From assembly GCF_003253435.1 (NCBI RefSeq), contig NZ_QKUB01000004.1:1-62226 (forward strand): DNA of 62,226 nt, given 5' to 3'. Positions 18,720-29,446 of the stretch are shown here, piece after piece. A program made the translations under genes and the position numbers. The notes under the pieces were generated by a model that worked only from the letters and a program-made list of their open reading frames with translations, did no database searches and had not been told where the DNA came from. This DNA is from Metamycoplasma auris (GTDB lineage Bacteria > Bacillota_I > Bacilli_A > Mycoplasmatales > Metamycoplasmataceae). Every line of letters begins with the position of its first letter. Position 1 is the stretch's first letter.

Positions 18720-20510
18720 ATGGCAAAAGAAATTATTTTAGGTATTGACTTAGGTACAACTAACTCAGTTGTTTCGATTATTGAGAATAATAACCCAAAA
18801 GTTTTAGAAAATCCTAACGGAAAACGTACAACTCCATCTGTTGTAGCTTTTAAAAATAATGAAACAATTATTGGAGAAAATGCAAAAAGACAACTAGAAA
18901 CTAATCCAGATAGTATTGCCTCAGTTAAAAGATTAATGGGTAGTGCTTCGACAATCAAAGCAAATCAAAAAGAATATAAACCCGAAGAAATTAGTGCAAT
19001 GATTCTATCTTATATGAAAGATTATGCTGAAAAAAAGATTGGAAGTCCAGTTAAAAAAGCAGTTATTACTGTGCCAGCTTATTTTGACAATGCACAACGT
19101 GAAGCAACAAAGAACGCTGGTATTATTGCTGGACTTGATGTAGTAAGAATCATTAACGAACCAACTGCAGCTGCCTTAGCATTTGGACTTGATAAATCAA
19201 AAGATGAAAATCACCGTATTTTAGTATTTGACTTAGGTGGTGGTACATTTGATGTTTCAATTCTTGAAATGGAAAATGGAACATTCGAAGTTCTATCTAC
19301 TTCAGGAGATAACCATTTAGGTGGTGACGATTGAGATAATAAGATAGTTGAATGATTAATTAAAGAAATTACTGCCAAATATGATTACAATCCAAAAAAT
19401 GATAAAATGGCAATGGCTAGATTAAAGGAAGAAGCTGAAAGAGCAAAAATTGCTTTATCCGAATCAATGGTTGCAAATATTTCCCTTCCTTTTTTAGCTA
19501 TGAATGCAAATGGCCCAATCAATGTTGAACTTGAACTAAAGCGATCAGAATTTGAAGCAATGACTTCTGATTTACTTGAAAGAACAAAGAAACCATTAAT
19601 TGATGCTTTAGAACAAGCTAAACTAAGTTGAAATGATGTTACTGAAGTGTTATTAGTTGGTGGTTCAACAAGAATGCCTATTGTTCAAGAATTAGTTGCA
19701 AAAATAACAGGTAAAAAACCAAATAAATCAATTAATCCTGATGAAGTAGTTAGTGTTGGTGCTGCAATTCAGGGAGCTATTTTAGCTGGTGATATTCAAG
19801 ATGTCTTATTATTAGATGTTACTCCATTAACTTTGGGAATTGTCGTTGAAGGTGATATCGTTGCTCCTCTTATCCCAAGAAATACAACAATTCCAGTCAC
19901 AAGAAGTCAAATTTTTTCAACTGCAGCTGATAATCAAACATCAGTTTCGATTGTTGTAACTCAAGGTGAAAGACAAATGGCTCATGACAATAAATTCTTA
20001 GGAAGATTTGATTTAAGTGGTATTGCGCCAGCACCAAGAGGAGTGCCTCAAATTGAAGTAAGTTTCTCAATTGACGTAAATGGAATTACAAAAGTAACAG
20101 CTAAAGATAAAAATACTAACCAAGAACAAAGTATTACTATACAAAATACATCTGCTTTATCAAAAGAAGATGTTGAAAAAATGGTTCAGGAAGCTGAATT
20201 AAATAGAGAAGCTGACAAGAAAAAACGTCACGAAGTTGAATTAACAGTTAGAGCTGAACAAATTGTTCATCAAATTGATAAATCAATTGAATCTGAGGAA
20301 GCTAAAAAATTAGATCCATCACAACTAACTGAAATTAAGAAAGAAAAAGAAGAAATTCAAAAACTAATTGTTGATAAAAATTTTGATGAATTAGAAAAGA
20401 AAATTAATGAATTTGAACAAAAACTAGCACAAGCAATGGAATTTATCAAAAATCAACAACCTCAAGAAAATAAAAATGATTCAGATTCAAAAGATAATGA
20501 AACAAACTAA
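18720..20510 (+). CDS. dnaK: Chaperone protein DnaK (Hsp70)
   Basis: ATP-dependent cytosolic chaperone. The N-terminal ATPase domain shows GIDLGTTNSVVS (residues 8-19), RIINEPTAAALAFG and VFDLGGGTFDVS. GGDDWDNKIVEWL contains the invariant Trp coded by TGA. The substrate-binding domain starts near DVLLLDVTPLTLGI, and the C-terminal tail is charged (QENKNDSDSKDN). Length is 596 residues, normal for mycoplasma DnaK. AAGGAG lies upstream of the ATG. It is monocistronic: CIRCE promoter before it, hairpin terminator after it, and no grpE or dnaJ nearby. Confidence 0.98.
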
Positions 20511-20528
20511 TTAAATAAAAAACTCAAT

Positions 20529-20570
20529 AAAAAAATAGGGATGTACACTTTTACATCTTCTATTTTTTTT
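20529..20570 (+). terminator. Terminator after dnaK
   Basis: An AAAAAAATAG arm pairs with CTATTTTTTT, with an inner GATGT/ACATC stem, followed by T residues. Confidence 0.75.
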
Positions 20571-20718
20571 ACTAAATGTTTGCTATTTTTATTTTCTACA
20601 TACTTAAATTTTAGAACTAAAAAAACTAATAAAAATTAGTAAAAAATTACATAAAAAATAAAACTATAATTATAAAAAAAATGCTACAATTTTTGTATTA
20701 GAAAGGTTATTAAGACAT

Positions 20719-22542
20719 ATGAAAGTATCAGTATTTAAATATTCTAGATTCACTTTTAATACAAATCTTAAACGAAAAAACTCAATCATTCTGCCTTCAA
20801 TTGTATTGATCGCGTCATTGATTATTGGATTTGTTTTTAAATTTGTAGTACCTGAAGCATATAAAGAACTTTCATCTTTTTTATATATTTTAGGTTTGAG
20901 CACAACGACAGTTATTTTTGCTTCAATTAAATCTTTAAATATTTTTAAAGATATGGAAAAAGAAGGTATCGAACTCCTTGGTATCTCTAAACCAATTTCA
21001 AGAAAAAATCTTGTTTTAGGTAAACTACTGACTCTATTCTTTTATGGTTTAATTTGGTCAGGAATTCTATTTATTAGTTCATTAATTTCATTATATGGTA
21101 TTTATTCAATTGCAAATTTGTTCAAGTATTCATCTCTTTTTCTATTTGTAGGACTTAATTTGTATATGTTAATTGGGTTGATTGTTGCATTAATAGGTTA
21201 TAAATTAAATCAAAAGATTGCAATGACAATACCACTTGTTTTATTTATTCCTCTTGCTTTGGGTGGATCATTGATTTCAGCAAACTCAACAAGCAATATC
21301 AATAATGCAGCATATTTTATTAATGAAGAAAGAAAAAATCATCTTTCTGGTAATATGAGTAATACTGAATTATTCTATTTGAATAACAATCAAGATGAAT
21401 TATTTATTATTCCAAATGGTTCTAATGCAAAACAATTTAGTGAGGGACAAAATAAATACTTGCAAACAGTAATTAACATAGCAGATAAGTCATCAAAAGA
21501 TTGACAAATTTACTCATGATTATCACTTCCTTATCAATTTGTTGACATTTTTAATGAAAAAAACAATAATGTTTTTGAATCAGTTTCAAAAAATAAATTT
21601 TCAAATCTTGATAAGTATATTTATTACAATAATCTAGATAATATAACTTATAACTATAAGTTATCTAACGAAGCATCATTAAAAAAATACCCTACAAGAT
21701 TAGATAACAAAGTAATAAATACTTTTATAGTTCCGGGAATTTTAAAATCAAAATCAATAATTGACAATGTCATTGAAACTGATTTAATTTATGCAAGGGA
21801 TGGAGCTGAAGACATTGATAAAGACTTTCCAGAAGATGAATATACATCAAATGCACCAGATATTGTGGGAAAAATCAAATGAGATTATGTATATGAGTTA
21901 TTAAGATCAAATATATTTAATGCCATAGTTAAGACATTTGTTAAAGAAGAAATAAACAAAGAAATCAGTAACAAAAACTTAAAAGATTTAAATGCAATCA
22001 ATGGATTACTATTAAATAAAATATCAGGATATCTAAATAATAAGAACAATGAAATTGCAAAAATTATTGATAGCTCAATTACTGTTTTTAATCCCGATGC
22101 AGTTAAAGACAAAAAAATAGCAACTGAAACTGAGAGAAAAATCTACTTTGCAATTGGAATTTTATATTACATATATTTCAATTATCAAAATACAATTCTA
22201 TTTGATGCAATGATTAAGGATCCAAAACATTCTACTTTTGGAAATAATCAAGTAACTCTAAAACTTGATGGTTATGATTATAAAATTGGTGGATATAGTT
22301 CTTATGATACTGATATAAATGTTAGACCAAAGAGTGATACTAATTCAAGACCGAAGGTTATAAAAAGATATAAGTTAAACGGAAGTAATACTAACTTTTT
22401 ATTCCAAAACTCTGAAGTTAAGTCTATTAAAAGAGATAAATTAATTGTTAATAAGAATATTTATTTTGTTATCTGATTAGCAATTATTGGAGTCTTATTT
22501 GCTTTGGTTTTCAAATTGTATACAAGAAAGGATTATAAGTAA
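20719..22542 (+). CDS. ABC-2-like transporter membrane subunit with a large external domain
   Basis: 607-residue integral membrane protein. About five hydrophobic segments lie in residues 22-190 (IILPSIVLIASLIIGFVF, LYILGLSTTTVIFA, FFYGLIWSGILFISS, LFVGLNLYMLIGLIVALIGY, IPLVLFIPLALGGSLI). A polar domain of about 390 residues follows, then one last membrane segment near residues 582-600 (FVIWLAIIGVLFALVF). This five-plus-one layout, with SKPISRKNLVLGKLL after TM2, resembles ABC-2 exporters such as the NatB/bacteriocin type. Its stop overlaps the ATG of the ATPase gene (TAATG), so the two form one transporter. Substrate unknown; the three downstream lipoproteins may be partners or cargo. Confidence 0.78.
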
Positions 22543-23252
22543 TGAATAAAATCTTAGAAGTAAACAATTTAAAGAAACTCTTTGGAAAGACAAATCGTGG
22601 CATTAATAGCATTAGTTTTAGTGTAACAGATGGAGATTTTCATGCCTTTATTGGTGAAAACGGAGCAGGAAAAACAACAACAATTAAAACAATCATTGGG
22701 GCTTATATAAATTATGAAGGTAATATTTTAATCAGTAATATTGATATTAAAAATGCTGAATCAAAGTCTATTATTGGTTATATTCCTGAAGTTGCAGACT
22801 TTCCAAAAGAATTAAGTGTGTATGAATATCTATATAATCTTGCTTTATTATCAAATATAAAGAAGAAAGAAATCAAAGAAAGAATTTATTATTATCTTAA
22901 ATTATTCAATATCGAAAATTTAGTTAATGATAGGCCATATAACTTTTCATCTGGTCAAAAGAAAAAAATTCTATTAATTCAGGCTTTGATCCATCATCCG
23001 AAATTACTAATTTTGGATGAACCAGCAGCTAACTTAGATCCAACAGCGAGATATGAACTCTTTAGTTTGTTGAAGAAATTAAACAATGAAGAAAAAATTA
23101 CTATCTTTATAAGTTCTCACGTCTTAGCTGAAATTGATAAATATGTTAATTCAGTTACACTTATTCATAATGGCAATATTTTATACAATGGTATTAAAAA
23201 ACAATCACTAGAAGATTTATTCTATGAAAAAATCATTAAAAATAATAACTAG
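22542..23252 (+). CDS. ABC transporter ATP-binding protein (ABC-2 exporter type)
   Basis: 236-residue ATPase. Walker A is GENGAGKTTTIK (about residues 38-49), the signature is a weak variant FSSGQKKKILLIQAL (FSSGQ for LSGGQ), and Walker B is LLILDEPAANLDP; the H-loop is SSHVLAEID. The GY(I)PE segment and the signature type place it with CcmA/NatA-like ATPases. It is coupled to the upstream membrane subunit through TAATG. Its last 29 bases overlap the start of the following lipoprotein gene, which suggests joint expression of the exporter and the lipoproteins. Confidence 0.92.
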   Translation: MNKILEVNNLKKLFGKTNRGINSISFSVTDGDFHAFIGENGAGKTTTIKTIIGAYINYEGNILISNIDIKNAESKSIIGYIPEVADFPKELSVYEYLYNLALLSNIKKKEIKERIYYYLKLFNIENLVNDRPYNFSSGQKKKILLIQALIHHPKLLILDEPAANLDPTARYELFSLLKKLNNEEKITIFISSHVLAEIDKYVNSVTLIHNGNILYNGIKKQSLEDLFYEKIIKNNN

Positions 23253-24768
23253 TCTTTCATTTGTATCATTGCCATTTATTACAATAAGTTGCTATAAAAC
23301 AACTAATATCAATCATTCAAATCAACAAGAACAACCAAAGACCGAAGTTTCAATTGAAAATAATCCTGGAATTAATCAACTAATTAACTTTGTTTCTAAT
23401 AATGACAAAGCAAAAAAAGATTTATACATATCAAATCAAAGAAATATTCCTCATTCAAAGATTCATGATCTTAAATTTGCTTTTACTTATGCTCCCTTAT
23501 TTGTTTTCAATGATCCAATTGAAACAGGTGAATACAAAATTTTAATTCATGATTCAAATCAAACAATTAAGAATACCCTTTCTAGAGATTGACTTTGAAG
23601 TATGAATAACATTAATAAATTTAAATTTGTATATCATCCATATGGCGATTCATTGCACGAAAAAAATGATAAAAAGATTGATGAATATAAGCTTGTTAGA
23701 AATGAAAATGGGTCTTTAATTCAACAAATAAGAAATAAAGTCCCACAAATTCTTGAATTTGATATTCCAGATATGACATTAAGCAGTGCTTTTGACAAAC
23801 AGATAGATGAATTAGTAAAAAAGAATGATTTTTCAAATATTAATAACATAATCAAACTTTTAAAGTGAGATAGTTCGGATGAAAAAACTATTAGAGTAAC
23901 ATGACGACCTGGAGTTAGCATAATTCAAAAGATTGCAAAACTAATTGATAGCATTGAAAAATTTGAATTAGATGAAAAAAAATACAACGAATGAAAAATC
24001 AAACCTGAAAATAAAAGCAAGCAAGATGAATTAAAACTTACTTCTAAGAATTTCAATGAATATATTGAAAAAATAAGTGAACTTCTAGAGGAAAAGTCAG
24101 AAGAAGTAACTAAAACATTAGAATCTTTGAAATCCTTAAAAAAGAAAAAGAATGACGATGATAATACATTTAAAGAAGCATTTAATAAAAAAATCGAAGA
24201 AGTTAAGTCTAAAATTGAATCAATTTATAAAGAAATAAATAACAAACTTGAAAACTTTCTAAGTTTTTCTAAATTAAAAGAAGAATTTATTTTTACTAAG
24301 GATGAAATAACAAAACAAATTAAGGACAATTTAGCAAAAATAAATTCTTATAAAAATAAAAAAGGGATCTATTTAGTATATGATCAAAACAAGGTTATAA
24401 GACTTTGAAAATATACAAAAAAAGAAGATGGCAAAGATAAAAATGTCATTGAAATGACACCCGATTTATTGATTTTTAAACATAAAGAAAATCTAAAAAA
24501 CCAACTAAAAAGTTTAGAAGAAAAAATTGCAAAAGAAAGAGAAAATCATTTTGTAGAAGACTATTTAGGAATATTAAACAATGTTTTTAAAGAAATATCA
24601 AACAAAATAGATGACCAAATAATAATAAAAAATTTTAATGATCAAAACTATATGGCTTATAAGTCAAAAGATCAATATAATCAATTTCTTTTTGAAATCT
24701 TAACTAAGGAAAACAAAGAAAAAATAAAGATATTTAAATATGTAATGAGGCTGATCGATGAAGAATAA
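23224..24768 (+). CDS. Lipoprotein with aromatic (DWLW) motif, first of three
   Basis: 514 residues. The signal peptide is MKKSLKIITSLSFVSLPFITIS followed by Cys, giving a lipobox ITISC at about residue 23. After a Gln/Asn/Glu-rich linker comes the segment SRDWLWSMNNINKFKF (about residues 121-136). A similar block occurs in the next two gene products. The C-terminal half is strongly charged and predicted coiled coil (repeats of EEK and KKK type). Nine or so TGA codons are Trp. It overlaps the ATPase gene by 29 bases and the next lipoprotein gene by 11. The pattern recalls what mycoplasma annotations call aromatic motif or aromatic cluster surface proteins; the function is unknown. Confidence 0.82.
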
Positions 24769-25669
24769 AAATAAATTAATTATTGTTAGTTCATTTATTA
24801 GTCTTCTTCCTAGTTCTTTTTTAGTTTCATGTATTACAACTAGATTACCAGATAATACTAATAAATTGATTGAAAATAAATTTAATATCTCTTCGAATAC
24901 TGCAATTTTAGATGAAGTAAGAACTAAAAAATTTGTTGAGGATCTTATTAAAAAAACCTTCAAGACTAATGAAGTTAAAAAAGTAAGTTTTCTAAAAAGT
25001 CAAGAAGATTCAAAACATCTATTTAAAGAATTCAAAGAGCTTTCAAGAAAGTTCTTTGAGATGAAAAATAAGGGCGCTGAAGAAAAAAATAAAATAAAAA
25101 AGAAACTTCAGGATTTCTATTCAAAAAATTGGTTGTTTATCATAGAAAATCTTAAAGAATTTGTTTGAACTTATGATAGTTGATGAATGCTTCCAACTAA
25201 AGAAGCAAAAAATAATGAAAAGTATGCAACTCATAGTAAAGAATTCATTGAAAAAATAAAAGAATTGAATGATGAATATCAACCTAAAGAAAAAGCATTC
25301 CTAAATAATTATTTTAATCATTTTCAAGAAGGAGATGAATCAAGGGAATCAAGTCAAGCTGTTTTTTATCTATCAAAGTTTGATTTCTTAATGCGAATTT
25401 TTGTATCTAAAAATGAAAATGATACAAAATTTAGTTTTGATAAATTCATTTATTTTCCACCAAGAAATGAGCAAGCAGGCAAAAGAACACAAGAGGTCTC
25501 AATCAAAATTCTTTCAGATGCAATTCATCAAGGTGTTATTCACGGAGATAAGGCTGGATATGATAGTTTTGAGAATGTGTTAGTGAGAAATAATGGTTTT
25601 CCAGCACTTGGTTTTTTAATTGATAAGGAGGTTTGAAAAGAATATGAAAAAACTAAAAAAATGAAATAA
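24758..25669 (+). CDS. Lipoprotein with aromatic (NWLF) motif, second of three
   Basis: 303 residues. The signal peptide is MKNKNKLIIVSSFISLLPSSFLVS and the acylated Cys follows (FLVSC). The block SKNWLFIIENLKEFVW (about residues 125-140) corresponds to the DWLW block of the previous protein; a Trp-rich WTYDSWWML stretch follows it directly. The remainder is charged and mostly helical. The start overlaps the previous gene by 11 bases and the end overlaps the next gene by 26 bases, so the three are probably translated from one mRNA. Function unknown. Confidence 0.8.
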
Positions 25670-26585
25670 AAAAATGTTAGTTTCATCAGCTCTTTTTGTT
25701 TCCTTACCTTTTGTTTTGCTTTCTTGTTCAATTTCTAAAAATAATGATGTAAAAAATATTAATAAAGAACTTAGTGAAACCTTAGATCAATCAAATGATA
25801 AGGATGAAAAAAAACTAAGTAAAAATAAAGAATGAGAAGCATTTCTAAAATATGAATACATTGATTTATTATTGAGATTAAATTATGATGATGAGAAGAA
25901 AAGAACTAATTATATAGAAGAACAAAAAAATCTTGATTCATCATATCTAAAAGAAATTAAGGAAGCTTTATACTATACAAATGCAGTTGCTTTATCACAT
26001 AATGTTACTGAAAATGTAGTATATGATAATTTCTCTACAAAATTAGATGAGTTATTCTCTAAAAATTGACTTTGATTCCTATTCAATTTAGATCGTTTTA
26101 CTTTTATAAACTATGAAGTATTTAATGGTTTTAAAGGCGAATTTGACCATTTAAATGAAGATGTTGAAAAAAGTGCATTAAAACTAGGTGCCTTTAATCG
26201 CCCAAAAACAAATCAGATTTATAGTTATGTCATTTGAAATTCTAAAGTTTTGAATAAAAATAATGAATGGGAAAGGGAAGTTTATTTCATTACAAAAGAA
26301 GGAATTATTCTAAAAGCAGATCTTGTTAAAAATAACAATGATAAAAAAGTAAAAACTACTATTTTTAGATATTCACATATATATTCAGATTTATTTAATA
26401 ATGAAAGACGCATAAGAGATGAGTTTGATTTAGGTAGATATGTTGCTTCTATAAAAAAAGGTCTTGGCATTCTAAGTGAGGATGGAAATAAAAGAGAAGG
26501 AAGTGCTGAAAAAATTCTTTTTGATGAAGCATATGGTGGTGAACCTCTTCGTTATACAATTATTGATATTGATACAATAGAATAA
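25644..26585 (+). CDS. Lipoprotein with aromatic (NWLW) motif, third of three
   Basis: 313 residues from ATG 25644, with AGGAGG about 12 bases upstream inside the preceding gene. The signal peptide MKKLKKWNKKMLVSSALFVS leads to the lipobox VLLSC. SKNWLWFLFNLDRFTFINYE (about residues 141-160) is the shared aromatic block. Further on, YSYVIWNSKVL and REVYFITKEGIILKADLV look like a beta-rich domain not obvious in the other two. A terminator follows. Probably surface-exposed; function unknown. Confidence 0.8.
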
Positions 26586-26619
26586 TATTTTTAGATTAAT
26601 AAAGTTTAAAAAGAAAATA

Positions 26620-26659
26620 AAAAACTAGAAAGATAGAAATTAGAACTTTCTAGTTTTTT
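26620..26659. terminator. Bidirectional terminator between two converging transporter loci
   Basis: AAAAACTAGAAAG (26620-26632) pairs with CTTTCTAG plus T run (26646-26659). It separates the plus-strand lipoprotein trio from the minus-strand ABC genes and fits both directions. Confidence 0.8.
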
Positions 26660-26679
26660 AAATTTAATAAAATTAAAAT

Positions 26680-27429
26680 TTATTTTTTCTTTCTAAATTT
26701 AAAGGATATTATTGCCAAAGATATAAAAAGGATTGATATACCTAAGGATATAAGAACAAATACTCAAATAGGTTCGTTGAATAAAAGAAGTGCATTTTTG
26801 TCTCAACCATAATTAATTAAGGTAACTGGGTAACTAAATGGCATTGTCATTGAAATTGTCTTAAGAACTTTGGATTGAAGGATTATATTTATTGGCAAAT
26901 ACATTCCAGAAATTCAAGCAGGAGGTAAATAAAAAAGCATTGAAATTGCATTAGCAGTTTTATAATCCTTAGCAATCGTTGCAACAATAACACCAATTGA
27001 AGAACATATGATTGATAAAAAAATCATTCCTAAAATAAGATAACCAAAATTAATTGATGCAAGTGGTAGCTGTTTATATCAAATTAAAGAAAAAATAAAA
27101 ATTCAAAGTGCACTTATTCATATTAAAATAGTATAAAAAGAAATAATACTTGCTACAAAAATCCATGTTTTTAAAGGAAGTAAAGAAATTCTTTTATAAA
27201 TAATTGTCTCCTTCAAATCACTAAAAGACATAGCAAGTGAAACAATTCCAACTACAGGAGCAGCAGAAGCAATCATACCAGGAACTAAGTCTTTGATTAA
27301 AAATTTTGGAATAGCACTTAGAATCAATAAAGACATAATAGGAAAAACAAAAGCAAAAAAGACATTATGAAATGATTTTCTTCAATAGTTAAAAAGTAAG
27401 GTATACATTGCCCTAAATTGTTTTAACAT
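26680..27429 (-). CDS. ABC-2 type transporter permease
   Basis: 249-residue membrane protein starting MLKQFRAMYTLLFNYWRKSF at ATG 27429 and ending in FKFRKKK. Six hydrophobic segments are visible, the first after FHNVFFAFVFPIMSLLIL, then APVVGIVSLAMSF, WIFVASIISFYTILIWI, FGYLILGMIFLSIICSSIGV, NAISMLFYLPPAWISGMYLP (the ABC-2 hallmark region) and WVFVLISLGISILFISLAII. Many Trp are TGA, so standard-code reading shows only fragments. It starts 1 base after the stop of its ATPase gene. Likely a drug or lipid exporter of the DrrB/NodJ kind; substrate unknown. Confidence 0.85.
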
Positions 27430-27430
27430 C

Positions 27431-28147
27431 TTATTTACCTTCTTTTTTATTAGAATTTATCTTTTTTAAATAGTAATCTAGAAGTGTTTTATTTTGTTTT
27501 AGGATATCTTGAACACTTGTATCATCAATTATTTCTCCATGATCCAAAAAAATCACTCTTTCACATAGTTCTTTAATTTCATTAAGATTATGACTAACCA
27601 AAATCAAAGTCAAGCCTTTATTTTTTATTTCTTGTTTTAAAAGATTGATAATTTCAAGCTGATTTTCGACATCCAGTCCTGTTGTAATTTCATCACCAAT
27701 ATAAATCTCAGGATTATTGAATAAGGAAAAAAATAAATTTAACCTTTGACGCTGACCGCCTGAAAGAGTATTTATTCTTTGTTTATAAAGTTCCTTAAGA
27801 TTGAATATTTCAATCATTTTATTGAAATAAGCATCATCTAAGATACCTTTATATAGTGTCTGATAGAATTTTATTAATTCTTTAACGTTAATAAAATTTG
27901 GATATATTTGGGATTGAAAACTAATTCCTATCTTATATGGAATTTTAGATTTTGCAAACTCATAGTTAACTTCACCGGTAGTTTGCTTTTTTGTGCTAGC
28001 TATAATTTCAACCAATGTTGATTTTCCAGCACCATTAGCACCAAAAATGGCAACACTACTACCTTTTTCAATCCTTAAATTTATTGGACCTAATACAAGT
28101 TTGTTGCCATATTTCTTAGTTACATTTTTAATCTCAATTAAACTCAT
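27431..28147 (-). CDS. ABC transporter ATP-binding protein (ABC-2 exporter)
   Basis: 238-residue ATPase. Walker A is GANGAGKSTL (about residues 35-44), the signature is LSGGQRQRL, and IYIGDEITTGLDV is Walker B with Ile-Thr where most have Pro-Thr or Pro-Ala; SHNLNEIKELC is the H-loop region. It is the first gene of a two-gene exporter on the minus strand. Its promoter lies in the 28148-28411 spacer shared with the pseudouridine synthase gene. Confidence 0.93.
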   Translation of the reverse strand: MSLIEIKNVTKKYGNKLVLGPINLRIEKGSSVAIFGANGAGKSTLVEIIASTKKQTTGEVNYEFAKSKIPYKIGISFQSQIYPNFINVKELIKFYQTLYKGILDDAYFNKMIEIFNLKELYKQRINTLSGGQRQRLNLFFSLFNNPEIYIGDEITTGLDVENQLEIINLLKQEIKNKGLTLILVSHNLNEIKELCERVIFLDHGEIIDDTSVQDILKQNKTLLDYYLKKINSNKKEGK

Positions 28148-28265
28148 AATATTAACAACCTCTTTATATTTATATATTGTATAGTACTAAAGATTAACTA
28201 AAATAAAATAGTTTTTTTAAAAGGTACAAGAATAGCAACATTTAGAGTATATATCATGATTTTAC

Positions 28266-28286
28266 TAATAATAATTGTTATTATTA
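28266..28286. repeat. Perfect 9-bp palindrome in a divergent promoter region
   Basis: TAATAATAA (28266-28274), three bases, TTATTATTA (28278-28286). It lies in the 263-base spacer between the minus-strand ATPase gene and the plus-strand pseudouridine synthase gene. No T run follows, so it is more like an operator or cruciform than a terminator. In such AT-rich DNA chance is possible. Confidence 0.4.
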
Positions 28287-28411
28287 ATGATCAATATATA
28301 ATCATTTTTTGATGTATAAATAACAAAAACTAAGAATGATATTGAATATACCAATAAAAATGTTAGTATATTTAAAAACATGACTTTATTGTCTAAATAA
28401 AAAGGAAATTG

Positions 28412-29120
28412 ATGAAAATAAGAATTGAAAAAGTAATTTGTTTAACTTTAAATGTTTCAAGATCAATTGCTAAGGAAATTATTAGAGAAAAGAGAATTTT
28501 AGTTAATAATCAAATAATAATTAAACCAATTCTAGTAGATCCAAATATTGATGTTATAAAGATTGACAATGAAGTCATTGAATTTGAACCTTATTTGTAT
28601 TATATTTACAATAAACCAGCTGGATATGTAACTGCTAATTTTGATTCTAATAACAAAACAATATTTGATATCTTAGATCTTGATAGACAAAGATTTTTTG
28701 CTTACGGAAGATTGGATAAAGATACTGAAGGACTTTTAATAATTAGTAATGATGGTAAATTAGGTCATCAGATAATGAATTCAAAATTTCAAATTGAAAA
28801 AAAATACTATTTTGAAATTGATGGAGTTTTTGATGAGAGAATAAAGAATCACTATCCTTTGCCAATTAAGATTGATAATGATTATTTAGTTACAAAATAT
28901 AAATTTGAATTTATAAACGAATCAAGTGGTTATTTAAGTATATATGAAGGTAAATTTCATCAAGTTAAACAAATGCTTAGTTTTTTTTGGTTTTAAAGTT
29001 TCATATTTAAAAAGAATACAAATAGGAAATCTAAAATTAGGTAATTTAGAAATTGGGGAGATAAGAAAGATAAACAAAGAAAAAATTAAGCAAGTGTGAG
29101 AACTAAATAAGAATCTTTAA
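28412..29120 (+). pseudogene. RsuA/RluB-family pseudouridine synthase gene with a frameshift in a T8 run
   Basis: The ATG at 28412 follows AAAGGA. The frame encodes an S4-like N-terminus (residues 1-55), then YYIYNKPAGYVTAN, YGRLDKDTEGLLIISNDG (with the catalytic Asp) and EGKFHQVKQML, the standard order of small-subunit or large-subunit rRNA pseudouridine synthases. At TTTTTTTT (28981-28988) the frame breaks and stops 3 codons later (SFFWF). Removing one T restores SFFGFKVSYLKRIQIGNLKL and a natural end at TAA 29118-29120. The truncated product keeps the catalytic core but lacks about 43 C-terminal residues. It may be a pseudogene, a phase-variable gene, a site of polymerase slippage, or a sequencing error. 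Confidence 0.85.
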
Positions 29121-29446
29121 TTAACCTTCAATATTATTTTTTATAAACCTATTTATATTTTTAAAAAGTGCATAAAATTTCAACTAAAAAAAGTCACGCA
29201 GATGTTTCTGTGTACTTTTTATCGTTTATAATTTACTTCACTATATTAAAACATTAAATTATTTTTAATTGTGTTTAAGAGTCTATTGTTTAAATTAGAT
29301 TTACAAATAACTTTATTTCTTATACAATGTATAAATATAAACTAATCAACGTTTAATGAGGATAAAAATTTTTTATTTTTGTCCTTTTTATTTATTTTTT
29401 GTCCAAATGTATATTATAATGTTTAATATAGAAAGGGAGTACAAAT
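29121..29446 (+). promoter_or_regulatory. Spacer before the AAA/protease module: two hairpins and a promoter
   Basis: An imperfect hairpin with arms AAAAAGT (29186-29192) and ACTTTTT (29214-29220), and CAGA/TCTG inside, looks like the terminator of the upstream gene. A second stem, AGGATAAAAAT (29359-29369) with ATTTTTGTCCTT (29375-29386), is followed by T-rich sequence. TATAAT at 29415-29420 and GAAAGGGAG before ATG 29447 form the promoter and ribosome site of the module. I see no gene here. Confidence 0.55.
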
